In this document: positions 33,267 to 41,999 of the stretch, piece by piece
Position numbering within the stretch: position 1 is the stretch's first letter
How the letters are laid out: each line of letters starts with the position of its first letter
Source of the DNA: Streptomyces sp. NBC_01431
Lineage (GTDB): Bacteria; Actinomycetota; Actinomycetes; Streptomycetales; Streptomycetaceae
Assembly: GCF_036231355.1 (NCBI RefSeq)
Contig: NZ_CP109496.1
Span: 4,464,001 to 4,528,000, forward strand
Direction of reading: 5' to 3'
Length of the DNA stretch: 64,000 nucleotides
Position numbers and translations under genes: made by a program
The notes under the pieces: model-generated
What the model was told of the DNA's origin: nothing
Databases searched by the model: none
Seen by the model: the letters and a program-made list of their open reading frames with translations, nothing else

Positions 33267-35624
33267 TCAGGCGGGTGACTCCTCCAGGGCGGCGGGGCCG
33301 ACCCCCTCGAAGACCTCCGAGGCGTCATCCGCGACGAGCAAGTAGGCCTGCGCCTCGCCGACATGGAAGTACATGCCGTGCAGTGAGAGGGTGCCCGCGG
33401 CGAGGGCACGCGCCACCGAGTCGTGCCGCCGCAGATGATCCAGCTGCTGGACGACATTGGTCAGACAGAGCTGCTCCACCGCGTCCGCGGGCAGCCGCCC
33501 GGCGATCCGCGCCCAGGAATGCCGCCGGTTCGCCATCCGCTCCATGCTCGGCATCCCGTGCCGCAGCCACCGCCGCAGTGGTGTCATCGGCGCGCCGGGG
33601 CTGCTGTTGAGCAGTGCCTGCATCGCACCGCAGCCCGAGTGCCCGCAGACGGTGATCGACTCGACCTGGAGCACGTCCACCGCGTACTCGATCGCCGCCG
33701 CCACCGAGTCGTCGGTGCTCTCGGTGCCCGGCGGGGGCACCAGGTTGCCGATGTTGCGCACGGTGAACAGGTCGCCCGGCCCACTGGAGGTGATCATGCT
33801 GGTGACCAGGCGGGAGTCCGAGCAGGTGATGAAGAGCTGCTGGGGACGCTGGCCCTCGCGGGCGAGCCGGGCCAGTTCGTCCCGTACCAGGGGCGCGGTG
33901 TTGCGCTGGAACGAGCTGAGCCCGCTGGTCAGTTGGTGTCCCAGGGTGCGCTGCGGCGGCTGCTCGTGGCAGTGGTGGTTGCGCCACGGCGTCCAGGGGC
34001 GGCAGCAGGTGTGCGCGGCGGAGGCGGGATCGGCGGTCCCCGGCCGGGCGGCGGGTTTCGCCGGGGCGGACCCGGCCCCCGCCCGCCCGGCGATCCGCAC
34101 CCGGCCACCGCGTGCGGTGTGCCCGTCCTGCCAGCTCTGAAGCGCCTCGAAGGCGGCATGGTCCATGAACGACCCGTCCAACTCGACCACAGTGTCGGCT
34201 CCTTGGGGGATGTGTGCGAGCGCCCGGGTCAGCCGGGGCACGGCGAGGAACGTCAACTGGCCGCGCACCCGCAGCACATACCTGCCCTCGGCCTCCTCGT
34301 GCGCGATGATGCGGGTCCGGGCGAGCCGGTGCAGCGCAACGACCACGGCCACCGCGATCCCGATGACCACGCCCTGGAGCACGCCGAGGACGAGCACTCC
34401 TGCGACGGTCGCCACGTAAACCAGGAATTCGCGGTGCTTGTGGACGTTGCGGATGTGGGCGAAGTTCACCATCTGGATGCCGACCATCATGACGAGCGCG
34501 GCCAGCGCGGCCAGCGGGATCCACTCCAGTACGGAGACGAGCAGCCCGGCCGCGAGCAGCACCCACACCCCGTGCAGCACGGTGGAGGCCCGACTGGTTG
34601 CGCCCGCACGGACGTTGGCGCTCCCGCGCACCGCGCCGCCGGAGACGGGCATGCCGCCGAGCAGCCCGGAGACGGCGTTGGCGATGCCCTGCCCGCGCAG
34701 CTCCCGGTCCAGGTCGGCGCGCGGGGGATGCGCGCCGCCCGGCCGTTCGGCGCCGAGCCGGTCCACGGCCACCGCCGAGAGCAGCGACTCCAGGCTGGCG
34801 ACCAGCGTCACCGTGAGCACCGCGGTGGCGAGCTGGAGCACCGGCCCGTGCGGCAGCTCGGGCAGCACGTGCGCGTCCCAGGAGGGCAGCTCGACCCGCG
34901 CGATGTGCGGCGCGGTCGGCGCTGCGACGCCCGTGGCGACCACCACGCACGCGAGCGCGGCGGGGATCCGGCGCAGCGCCCTTCCGGTACGCCCCGGGAT
35001 GCGCGGCCACAGCAGCAGTACGGCGATGGTGAGCGCGCCGACCAGGGGCGCGGCGGGGCCGACCCTGGTCAACTGGCCGGGCAGCGCGAGGGCGTTGTCG
35101 ATGGCGGCGCTCTGCGGCGAGCCGCCGAGGACGATGTGCAGCTGGGCGAGCGCGATGGCGGCTCCGATGCCGGCCAGAGTGCCGTGCACGATGGCGGGGC
35201 TGACGGCCAGCGCGGAGCGCGCCGTCTTCAGTGAACCCAGGGCGACTTGGAGCAGGCCCGCGCCCACGGTGATGGCGCAGGTGGTGCGCCAGCCGTAGGT
35301 CTGGATCAACTCGGCCGACACCACGGTCAGTCCGGCGGACGGACCGCTGACGAGCAGCGGTGAGCCGCCGAGCAGACCGGCCACGATTCCGCCGATGCCG
35401 GCGGCGATGAGGCTGGCTTCGAGCGGAGCGTCGATGGCGACGGCGAGGCCGAGCGACATCGGGACGGCGAGCAGGAAGACGGTGATGGACGCCGAGAGGT
35501 CGGCGCCGGGGATGGTGAAGCGGCGGCGCCTGGGTCCGGCTCCCGAGGGGGGCGGGCGGTGCGGTCGCCGGAAGCGGGGCGGGTGAGCTGGGGGCTGGGT
35601 GCGACTGGGGACGCAGGCAGGCAT
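33267..35624 (-). CDS. SulP-family anion transporter fused to beta-carbonic anhydrase
   Basis: 785 residues from ATG 35624 with GGAGGAG upstream; the frame upstream looks non-coding. Residues about 40-430 are a SulP transporter (VFLLAVPMSLGLAVAIDAPL, GLLGGSPLLVSGPSAGLTVV). A STAS-like domain follows (RGQLTFLAVPRLTRALAHIP, VVELDGSFMDHAAFEAL), then the beta-carbonic anhydrase with zinc ligands in FITCSDSRL (Cys, Asp) and ITVCGHSGCGAMQALL (His, Cys). It would import bicarbonate and interconvert it with CO2 at the membrane. The Arg/Pro-rich linker between STAS and anhydrase contains a Cys/His patch (CCRPWTPWRNHHCHEQPPQR). Confidence 0.93.
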   Translation of the reverse strand: MPACVPSRTQPPAHPPRFRRPHRPPPSGAGPRRRRFTIPGADLSASITVFLLAVPMSLGLAVAIDAPLEASLIAAGIGGIVAGLLGGSPLLVSGPSAGLTVVSAELIQTYGWRTTCAITVGAGLLQVALGSLKTARSALAVSPAIVHGTLAGIGAAIALAQLHIVLGGSPQSAAIDNALALPGQLTRVGPAAPLVGALTIAVLLLWPRIPGRTGRALRRIPAALACVVVATGVAAPTAPHIARVELPSWDAHVLPELPHGPVLQLATAVLTVTLVASLESLLSAVAVDRLGAERPGGAHPPRADLDRELRGQGIANAVSGLLGGMPVSGGAVRGSANVRAGATSRASTVLHGVWVLLAAGLLVSVLEWIPLAALAALVMMVGIQMVNFAHIRNVHKHREFLVYVATVAGVLVLGVLQGVVIGIAVAVVVALHRLARTRIIAHEEAEGRYVLRVRGQLTFLAVPRLTRALAHIPQGADTVVELDGSFMDHAAFEALQSWQDGHTARGGRVRIAGRAGAGSAPAKPAARPGTADPASAAHTCCRPWTPWRNHHCHEQPPQRTLGHQLTSGLSSFQRNTAPLVRDELARLAREGQRPQQLFITCSDSRLVTSMITSSGPGDLFTVRNIGNLVPPPGTESTDDSVAAAIEYAVDVLQVESITVCGHSGCGAMQALLNSSPGAPMTPLRRWLRHGMPSMERMANRRHSWARIAGRLPADAVEQLCLTNVVQQLDHLRRHDSVARALAAGTLSLHGMYFHVGEAQAYLLVADDASEVFEGVGPAALEESPA

Positions 35625-35776
35625 GGTTCCCGTCTCCTCCGGGGCGGCGCGGTCGCGGAACGTGGGTCGCGGCCGTGGGTCACGGCATTGCAGCGGCGGG
35701 ATTCTCAACTCTCGGTAAATGAATCGTAATGCAAGGTAAAGGGTGATGTGTCGCGTTTGGGGCAATTAGGGCAATG

Positions 35777-35796
35777 ATTCACCCTCAAGGGTGAAT
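35777..35796. promoter_or_regulatory. Palindromic operator candidate in the divergent promoter region
   Basis: ATTCACCCT and AGGGTGAAT form a perfect 9-bp inverted repeat around CA, within an AT-rich stretch (35,710-35,810) unusual for this genome. It lies between the SulP-anhydrase start (35624) and the deacetylase-like lipoprotein start (35906), so one regulator could control both. Confidence 0.5.
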
Positions 35797-35905
35797 AATC
35801 AGCTTTTCGTTCGGCTTGTCGTACCGCAGCCCCCGACTGTGCGTGCGACTTTTGCGGCGCCGTGACGGCATTCAACGCACATAACCGCAAGGAAGAGGTG
35901 GGCGG

Positions 35906-37210
35906 ATGATCGCCGCCACGCACGCCACGAAGAGGATCGCTGTCGGTGTCATCGCCGCGGCACTGGCCGCCGGTGCCGCGGGCTGCTCCTCGGGTCCCGC
36001 CCAGACCAAGCCGGGCGCCCCCGGCGGCAGACCGGGCGCCGCGGCCCCCAACCTCGCCCCGCATCTCATCGGCGACGGCTCAACCGCGTACACCGGGCTC
36101 CAGCCGCACCTGCTCAAACCGCAGAGGCTGAAACCGGGACAGCAGCCGCCGCAGTTCGTGGTGTTCTCCTGGGACGGCGCGGGCGAGGACAGCCAGCGGC
36201 TCTTCTCCCACTTCAGGGAGGTCGCCAAGGAGAACAACGCGACCATGACGTACTTCCTGAGCGGCGTGTACATGCTCCCGGAGGACAAGGCGAACCTGTA
36301 CACCGCGCCCAAGCACTCCCCGGGCCGCTCGGACATCGGCTTCAACGACCTCAAGGGAATCAAGGACACCGTCACCCAGCTGCGGGCCGCGTGGGAGGAG
36401 GGCAACGAGATCGGCACCCACTTCAACGGCCACTACTGCGGCCCCGACGGAGGCGTCGGCACCTGGTCGGTGGACGAGTGGAAGAGCGAGATCGCCCAGG
36501 CCAGGTCGTTCGTGAAGAACTGGAAGACGAACTCGGGCCTGAAGACCGAGGCGCCGCTGCCGTTCGACTACGACAAGGAACTCGTGGGCGCCCGCACCCC
36601 ATGCCTCGAAGGCCAGAAGAACTTCGTCAAGGCCGCGGGCGAGCTGGGCTGGCGCTACGACACCAGCGGTGTCAACGACCAGGTGTGGCCCAAGAAGAAC
36701 CCCAACGGCGTCTGGGACCTGTCGATGCAGCTGGTGCCGGTCCCGGGCCGCGACTTCCAGACCCTGTCCATGGACTACAACTTCTACATGAACCAGTCCA
36801 ACGCGATGACCGGTGACGCCGATCAGCACGAGTACTGGGGCAACCAGATGCGCGACGGCCTGCTCCAGGCCTTCGCCCGCTCCTACGACGGCAACCGCGC
36901 CCCGCTCATCATCGGCAACCACTTCGAGTCCTGGAACGGTGGCGCCTACATGCGCGCCGTTGAGGACACGATCAAGACGGTGTGCAACAAGCGCGACGTC
37001 CACTGCGTCTCGTTCCGCCAGCTCGCCGACTGGCTCGACGCGCAGGACCCGGCCGTGCTCGCCAAGTTCGGCATGCTCAAGGTGGGCGAGGCCCCCAAGG
37101 GCGGCTGGGCGGCCCTGGAGGCCGCCCAGCCCGGGGTCCCGGTGCGGCCGGTCGCCCCGCTGAAGCCCGGGGCGTCCCAGTCGGCCATCAGGCAGGCTGC
37201 GGCTCGCTGA
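35906..37210 (+). CDS. Polysaccharide deacetylase-like lipoprotein
   Basis: 434 residues. Lipoprotein signal peptide with lipobox LAAGAAGC, cysteine at position 27, then a Pro/Gly-rich linker to about residue 85. The domain has QFVVFSWDGAGEDSQRLFSH and, at about residues 168-178, GNEIGTHFNGHYCG, matching NodB-type deacetylase motifs 1 and 2 loosely; the standard DD pair is replaced by WDG, so activity is uncertain. Its 3' end overlaps the convergent ATPase gene by 23 bp. Confidence 0.75.
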   Translation: MIAATHATKRIAVGVIAAALAAGAAGCSSGPAQTKPGAPGGRPGAAAPNLAPHLIGDGSTAYTGLQPHLLKPQRLKPGQQPPQFVVFSWDGAGEDSQRLFSHFREVAKENNATMTYFLSGVYMLPEDKANLYTAPKHSPGRSDIGFNDLKGIKDTVTQLRAAWEEGNEIGTHFNGHYCGPDGGVGTWSVDEWKSEIAQARSFVKNWKTNSGLKTEAPLPFDYDKELVGARTPCLEGQKNFVKAAGELGWRYDTSGVNDQVWPKKNPNGVWDLSMQLVPVPGRDFQTLSMDYNFYMNQSNAMTGDADQHEYWGNQMRDGLLQAFARSYDGNRAPLIIGNHFESWNGGAYMRAVEDTIKTVCNKRDVHCVSFRQLADWLDAQDPAVLAKFGMLKVGEAPKGGWAALEAAQPGVPVRPVAPLKPGASQSAIRQAAAR

Positions 37211-38186
37211 CCTCGGCGACCAGCCCCTCGCTCAGTACGAACCCGGGGTCGACCTGCGCGGCCAGGTCGGCCCCGGTCTTGGCGTTGCCCCAGCTCTCCG
37301 CGTTCTTCAGGTGGAAGTGGACCATCTGCCGTGTGTAGCGAGCCCAGTCCCGGTTGCCGTACGAGTCGTCCGCGGCGTTCTGGAGCGTCTGGAGGGCGAG
37401 CCGGTTGTCGGCCTCCAGGAGCTCGAAGCGCGGTGGGCGGCCCTTCTCCATCGCGCGCACCCAATCGGAGTGGCCCACCGTGACCAGCAGGTCCTCGCCG
37501 ACCTCCTGGCGCAGGAAGTCCACGTCGTCCCGGCCCTGCACCTTGTTGCCGACGACCTTGAGGGCGACCCCGTAGTCCCGGGCGTACTCCTTGTACTGGC
37601 GGTAGACCGAGACGCCCTTGCGGGTCGGCTCGGCCACCAGGAAGGTCATGTCGAAGCGCGTGAACATGCCCGAGGCGAACGAGTCCGACCCCGCCGTCAT
37701 GTCCACGACGACGTACTCGTCCGCGCCGTCCACCAAGTGGTTCAGGCAGAGCTCGACCGCGCCGACCTTCGAGTGGTAGCAGGCGACCCCCAGGTCCGAC
37801 TCGGTGAACGGGCCGGTCGCCATCAGCCGGATGTCCCCGTCGTCCAGGCGGACCCGGCGCGCGCACGCCTCGTACACCGGGTTCGCCTCGCGCACCCGCA
37901 GCAGCCGGGAGCCCTCGCCCGGCGGAGTCGTCTTGATCATCGTGTCGGTGGAGGCGATCCGCGGGTTGGTGCCGCGCAGGTACTCCTTGATGAGCGGGAG
38001 GTGCGCCCCCATCGCGGGCAGGGCCGCGGCCTCCGCCTCGTCGAGCCCGAGCGCTGCCCCGAGGTGCTGGTTGATGTCTGCGTCGACCGCGACGACGGCG
38101 GCCTCGTTGGCGGTGAGGTGACGGATGAAGAGCGAGGACAGCGTGGTTTTGCCGCTGCCGCCCTTCCCCACGAAAGCGATCTTCAT
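37188..38186 (-). CDS. MinD/CooC-like P-loop ATPase
   Basis: 332 residues from ATG 38186, with VNM as a possible three-codon-longer start. FVGKGGSGKTTLSSLFIRHL is the deviant Walker A, followed by VVAVDADINQHLGAALGLDE and YVVVDMTAGSDSFASGMFTR. Overall similarity is to CooC/MinD ATPases that insert metals or position proteins. No ribosome site is obvious, so a leaderless transcript is possible. It overlaps the convergent lipoprotein gene at the 3' end and diverges from the Fic-like gene. Confidence 0.83.
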   Translation of the reverse strand: MKIAFVGKGGSGKTTLSSLFIRHLTANEAAVVAVDADINQHLGAALGLDEAEAAALPAMGAHLPLIKEYLRGTNPRIASTDTMIKTTPPGEGSRLLRVREANPVYEACARRVRLDDGDIRLMATGPFTESDLGVACYHSKVGAVELCLNHLVDGADEYVVVDMTAGSDSFASGMFTRFDMTFLVAEPTRKGVSVYRQYKEYARDYGVALKVVGNKVQGRDDVDFLRQEVGEDLLVTVGHSDWVRAMEKGRPPRFELLEADNRLALQTLQNAADDSYGNRDWARYTRQMVHFHLKNAESWGNAKTGADLAAQVDPGFVLSEGLVAEVSEPQPA

Positions 38187-38288
38187 GTTCACCAACGGTA
38201 ATCGCAATGTGGCTGTCAGTATGCAAGGTGAGTGAAGAAGACCACTCGAAGGTGGGGCGGGGCTTGCGGACGCGTAGCCTCCCTACTT

Positions 38289-39107
38289 ATGAGTACGAAC
38301 GCCGCTGACCCTCTTGTCGCCCTCGGCGGGCTGCCGGGCGTCCCGGACGCCGTGGACCTTGTGCGCAAGGCCGTGGACCGGGTGTACGGGCACCGCGTGA
38401 TGCGGCGCCGCAGCAACGAGATCGCCTCGGAGGCGGCGCTGCGCGGGGCCCGCGGCAGCGCCGCGCTGTCCGGCGCGGACTGGGCGCTGGAAGAGGTGCG
38501 GCGGCGCACCGACTTCGGCAGCGAGCCCGAGGCGCGCACGGTCGGAGCGGCTCTGAGGCTGTCCGCGGAGGCGGGCCAACTGCTGTCCATCTGGCGGCAG
38601 TCGCCGCTGCGGGTGCTCGCCCGGCTGCACCTGGTCGCGGCCGCGGACGCCGGTGACGCGGTGGGCCGGCCGCGCCAGGACGGCGAAAGCGTCGACGAGC
38701 CCTTGATCGAACTCCCGCTGCCGGACGCGGACGAGGTGGCGGGCCGCCTCGAAGGACTCTCCCAGCTGATCATCGCGGGCAGTTCGGCTCCCGCCCTGGT
38801 GACCGCGGCGATCGTGCACGGCGAGCTGCTCGCCCTGCGGCCCTTCACCTCCTGCAACGGGCTCGTCGCCCGGACCGCCGAGCGGATCGTGCTCATCGGC
38901 AGCGGCCTCGACCCCAAGGCGATCTGTCCGGCCGAGGTCGGCCATGCGGAGCTTGGGCGGGCGGCCTACGCGGCGGCGCTCGACGGCTACGCCTCGGGCA
39001 CGCCGGAGGGGATGGCGGCCTGGATCACCCACTGCGGGAAGGCGGTCGAGCTCGGCGTGCGCGAGTCGACGGCCGTGTGCGAGGCGCTCCAGCGCGGCGC
39101 CGCGTAG
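38289..39107 (+). CDS. Degenerate Fic-domain protein
   Basis: 272 residues from ATG 38289; upstream in-frame codons give a poor 19-residue extension. The Fic core is recognisable: ALVTAAIVHGELLALRPFTS, then CNGLVARTAERIVLIGSGLD, which aligns with the HPFxDGNGRxxR loop. The catalytic His is Arg (RPF), Asp/Glu-Gly is Ser-Cys and the loop Arg is Leu, so AMPylation chemistry is unlikely. The N-terminal half (RRRSNEIASEAALRGARGSA, ALSGADWALEEVRRR) resembles an inhibitory-helix type arrangement. It may be an adaptor rather than an enzyme. Neighbouring genes are conserved in Streptomyces. Confidence 0.72.
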   Translation: MSTNAADPLVALGGLPGVPDAVDLVRKAVDRVYGHRVMRRRSNEIASEAALRGARGSAALSGADWALEEVRRRTDFGSEPEARTVGAALRLSAEAGQLLSIWRQSPLRVLARLHLVAAADAGDAVGRPRQDGESVDEPLIELPLPDADEVAGRLEGLSQLIIAGSSAPALVTAAIVHGELLALRPFTSCNGLVARTAERIVLIGSGLDPKAICPAEVGHAELGRAAYAAALDGYASGTPEGMAAWITHCGKAVELGVRESTAVCEALQRGAA

Positions 39108-39189
39108 CCGGTTCCTGCCTGCGGGCCGTGGCCGGGTAGCCGCCTGCGGCCGTGGCCGGGTGGCTGCCTTCGGGGCCCGGAAAAGGGTT

Positions 39190-39218
39190 GCGGCGGTATC
39201 GATGTCCGATACCGCCGC
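39190..39218. terminator. Hairpin after the Fic-like gene, also at the 3' side of the RNA candidate
   Basis: Perfect 11-bp arms GCGGCGGTATC and complement around a 7-nt loop. Read on the minus strand it is followed by AACCCTTTTCC, so it is a good terminator for the minus-strand RNA as well as for the plus-strand gene. Confidence 0.7.
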
Positions 39219-39257
39219 TGGCATGTCCACCGGGTTACCAAGCGTCCTCGAATGTTG

Positions 39258-39458
39258 CCCATCAGGCCGGGATTCTCTGCCCGTTCACCTGGTGCGGCTG
39301 GCCCGTAATCGACGGGTCGACGTCGCGTGGGTGCTCGATTTCCATGCTCGGTCCGTGGGGCCTTTATTGCGTAGAAGGTGATCCTCTCGGATGTCCCAGG
39401 TCTCGCGGGCCGTTGAGTCCTTTCTACTCCCGTCCGCCAGGAAGCGAAACCCCTGACC
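39258..39458 (-). ncRNA. Candidate 6S-type RNA (ssrS/scr3559-like)
   Basis: Limits are approximate. In S. coelicolor a 6S-like RNA of about 190 nt (scr3559) is reported from the gap between the counterparts of the flanking HAD and Fic-like genes. The gap here is unusually long and holds no gene. On the minus strand a promoter candidate precedes the segment. The 5' end TCAGGGGTTTC (39456-39446) can pair with GAGAATCCCGGCCTGA (39277-39262), closing a rod of about 195 nt. GTAGAAAGG pairs imperfectly with CACCTTCTAC, and ATCC-GAGA-GGAT forms an apical hairpin. 6S RNA binds RNA polymerase holoenzyme. Position and folding support this; no covariance test was possible. Confidence 0.55.
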
Positions 39459-39463
39459 CCAGT

Positions 39464-39493
39464 TCTTTACTTTTAGCTTCAAACAGGTGCAAA
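39464..39493 (-). promoter_or_regulatory. Promoter candidate for the 6S-type RNA
   Basis: On the minus strand TTTGCA (39493-39488), 18 bp, then TAAAGA (39469-39464), within a strikingly AT-rich patch. The expected start would be near 39457. Confidence 0.4.
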
Positions 39494-39540
39494 GCGGACG
39501 TCTGTTTTCAGGCGTCCCCGTTCGGGCGCTCCCTCGCGGT

Positions 39541-39598
39541 CCGCGGGCCAGGGGCGGGGGCGGGGCCTGGGGCGGGGGCCCTCCGCCCTGGCCCGCGG
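39541..39598 (-). terminator. Terminator of the HAD phosphatase gene
   Basis: 13-bp perfect arms CCGCGGGCCAGGG (39541-39553) and complement (39586-39598) with a G-rich loop, beginning 4 bp after the stop. Confidence 0.65.
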
Positions 39599-39601
39599 GC
39601 C

Positions 39602-40438
39602 TCAGGTCGAGGCGGCCGCGCGGCGCCGACTGGCGTACCAGACGAGACCGGCGGTCGCGGCGGCCGCGCCGACCGCGGCCGCGGCCACGAGGGCCGGTCG
39701 CGGCGGCATCTTGATGACGGGCACCCGTTGCTTGAGGCTGACCGGTCGACTGAAGACGAGAACCGGCCACTTTCTGGCGTTCGCCTCGCGGCGCAGGGCC
39801 CGGTCCGGATTGACGGCGTGGGGATTGCCGACCGACTCCAGCATCGGCACGTCGGTCGCCGAGTCGCTGTACGCGTAGCAGCGCGCCAGGTCGTACCCCT
39901 CGGACGCGGCCAGTTCCTTCACGGCCTCGGCCTTCGTCGGGCCGTAGGCGTAGTACTCGACCTCGCCCGTGAAGCAGCCGTCGTCGCCGACGACCATTCT
40001 GGTGGCCACCACCCGGTCGGCGCCGAGGAGTTCGCCGATCGGCTCGACGACTTCGGCGCCCGAGGTCGAGACGATGACCACGTCGCGGCCCGCGGCGCGG
40101 TGCTCCTCGATGAGGGAGGCGGCCTCGTCGTAGATGATCGGGTCGATCAGGTCGTGCAGGGTCTCGGCGACGATCTCCTTGACCTGCTGCACGTTCCAGC
40201 CCTTGCAGAGCGCGGACAGATACTCACGCATCCGCTCCATCTGGTCGTGGTCGGCACCGCCGGCGAGGAATACGAACTGCGCGTACGCGGTGCGCAGTAC
40301 GGCTCGGCGGTTGATCAGTCCTCCTTGATAGAAGGACTTGCTGAAGGTCAACGTCGACGACTTGGCAATGACTGTCTTGTCCAGGTCGAAGAAGGCGGCG
40401 GTACGCGGCAGCGAGTGGTTTTCCACGAGCCCGAGCAT
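39602..40438 (-). CDS. HAD-IB family phosphatase with C-terminal membrane anchor
   Basis: 278 residues. Catalytic DLDKT in AAFFDLDKTVIAKSSTL (D19 and D21 by count), motif II in VVIVSTSGAE, and motif III YAYSDSATDVPMLE. This is the SerB-like IB subclass acting on small phosphate esters. The C-terminus (LVAAAAVGAAAATAGLVWYA followed by SRRR) is a tail-anchor helix. From memory, the S. coelicolor counterpart is annotated as morphological differentiation-associated; function otherwise unknown. Divergent from the ssd-tad operon. Confidence 0.88.
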   Translation of the reverse strand: MLGLVENHSLPRTAAFFDLDKTVIAKSSTLTFSKSFYQGGLINRRAVLRTAYAQFVFLAGGADHDQMERMREYLSALCKGWNVQQVKEIVAETLHDLIDPIIYDEAASLIEEHRAAGRDVVIVSTSGAEVVEPIGELLGADRVVATRMVVGDDGCFTGEVEYYAYGPTKAEAVKELAASEGYDLARCYAYSDSATDVPMLESVGNPHAVNPDRALRREANARKWPVLVFSRPVSLKQRVPVIKMPPRPALVAAAAVGAAAATAGLVWYASRRRAAAST

Positions 40439-40883
40439 AGGCGCCCACCATTCGGCGTAAGCTGGGGCGTGTGGGTTTGCCTGAGAAGGCTCTCGGGTAC
40501 ACCATGGAAGTCACGGATCGTTCGCGACCGTGCTAACCCGGTCCGACTCCTCCCCCCCCGAGTCGACCGTGGGGACGACCCCCGCTCTCCCCCCCGGCGG
40601 GGGTCGTCGCATGTCCGGACGCGTTTTCGGCCCTCGGACCCGACCGCAGTCCCCCTCTTTCCGCCCCGAACGCGGTGATCTCCGACTGCTGAGACTCGTT
40701 ACTGTGCGTAATGGTTGCGCTGCTCTCCGGAAGTCACCGGTATAGGTGAACGGGATATTCACAACGGGGGTAGTTGTCCACAGTTTTGGATCAAGATCCA
40801 CATTATTCCGAGTCTCCCTCCACCGTGATTCCAGTTCGCGAAGTACGCGGACGCAGGAATCGCAGTGAGAGGGGGCGGAAATC
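40439..40883. other. Divergent region upstream of the ssd-tad operon
   Basis: 445 bp without a credible gene. A perfect 12-bp hairpin GACGACCCCCGC (40574-40585) with 40597-40608 encloses a C-rich loop. Further right, TTGTCCACA at 40774-40782 is a perfect Streptomyces DnaA-box sequence, in an AT-rich stretch (40,740-40,810) that probably contains the operon promoter. GGATC-AA-GATCC at 40787-40798 is a short palindrome. Confidence 0.55.
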
Positions 40884-41999
40884 GTGGATGGAGTCATGGC
40901 ATCCGAACGGCCGCCGGGCGCGGAGGGACGGCGCGGCGGACCGCTGATCGTGACCGAGGACGAGGAACTGCTCGACGATCTGCTGCGGCTGTGCGCCGCG
41001 GCCGGTGCCGAGCCCGAAGTGTGCCACGGGGTGCCCGACCGCAGGGGCGGCTGGGAGAGCGCGCCGCTGGTTCTGGTCGGCGACGACGCCGCGCCCCGGT
41101 TGCTCGGATCGGCGCGCAGGCGCGGGGTGTTGCTCGTGGGCCGGGACCAGGACAACCCCGGCGTCTGGCAGGCCGCGGTCGAGCTCGGCGCGGATCACGT
41201 GCTGCGGCTGCCCGACGCGGAACCGTGGCTCGTCGACCGCATCGCGGACGCCGCCGAAGGCGTGGGCAGTCCCGCCCTGACCGTCGGAGTGATCGGCGGA
41301 CGCGGCGGCGCCGGGGCGTCGACGCTGGCCTGCGCCCTGGCGGTGACCGCCGCCAGGTCCGGGCAGCGCACCATGCTGATCGACGGCGATCCGCTCGGCG
41401 GCGGCCTCGATGTGCTGCTCGGCGGGGAGCAGGCCGGCGGCCGGCGATGGCCGGATTTCGCCGCTTCGCGAGGACGGGTCGCCGGTGGCGCCCTGGAGGA
41501 ATCGCTGCCGCATCTGCATCAGTTGAGGGTGCTGAGCTGGGACCGGGGAGACTCGGTCGTGGTTCCGGGCGAGGCGATGCGTGCGGTGCTCGCGGCAGCC
41601 CGCAGACGGGGCGGGGTGGTCGTCGTTGACCTGCCGCGCCGCGTCGACGACGCGGTGGTCGAGGCGCTCGCCCAGCTGGACCTGGGGCTCCTCGTGGTCC
41701 CGGCCGAGTTGCGCGCGGTCGCCGCGGCTAACCGGGTCGCGTCGTCGGTCGGCATGGTGCTGCGCGACCTGCGCGCGGTGGTCCGGGGCCCGTACGCCTG
41801 CGGCCTCGACGAACAGTGGGTGGCCGACGCGCTGGGTCTACCGCTCGCTGGTGAACTGCCGCCGGAGCCCGGCCTGTTGGAGGCCCAGGAGAACGGGTCG
41901 CCGCCGGGCGGCGCGCCACGCGGGCCGCTGGCCCGGTTCTGCACGGCCTTCTGGAGCCAGGCGCTCGCGGGCGGCCGTACGGGTGGAGCGGTCCTGTGA
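40884..41999 (+). CDS. ssd: Septum site-determining protein Ssd, CpaE/MinD-like
   Basis: 371 residues from GTG 40884 (ATG 40896 possible). The first 125 residues look like a receiver-type pseudo-domain (PLIVTEDEELLDDLLRLCAA). The ATPase follows with VIGGRGGAGASTLACALAVT: the Walker A lysines are absent, then LIDGDPLGGGLDVLLGGEQ and VVVVDLPRRVDDAVVEAL. Ssd proteins relate to the CpaE localisation factor of Tad systems; mycobacterial Ssd alters septation. It is first in the tad operon and overlaps tadA (GTGA). Confidence 0.87.
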   Translation: MDGVMASERPPGAEGRRGGPLIVTEDEELLDDLLRLCAAAGAEPEVCHGVPDRRGGWESAPLVLVGDDAAPRLLGSARRRGVLLVGRDQDNPGVWQAAVELGADHVLRLPDAEPWLVDRIADAAEGVGSPALTVGVIGGRGGAGASTLACALAVTAARSGQRTMLIDGDPLGGGLDVLLGGEQAGGRRWPDFAASRGRVAGGALEESLPHLHQLRVLSWDRGDSVVVPGEAMRAVLAAARRRGGVVVVDLPRRVDDAVVEALAQLDLGLLVVPAELRAVAAANRVASSVGMVLRDLRAVVRGPYACGLDEQWVADALGLPLAGELPPEPGLLEAQENGSPPGGAPRGPLARFCTAFWSQALAGGRTGGAVL

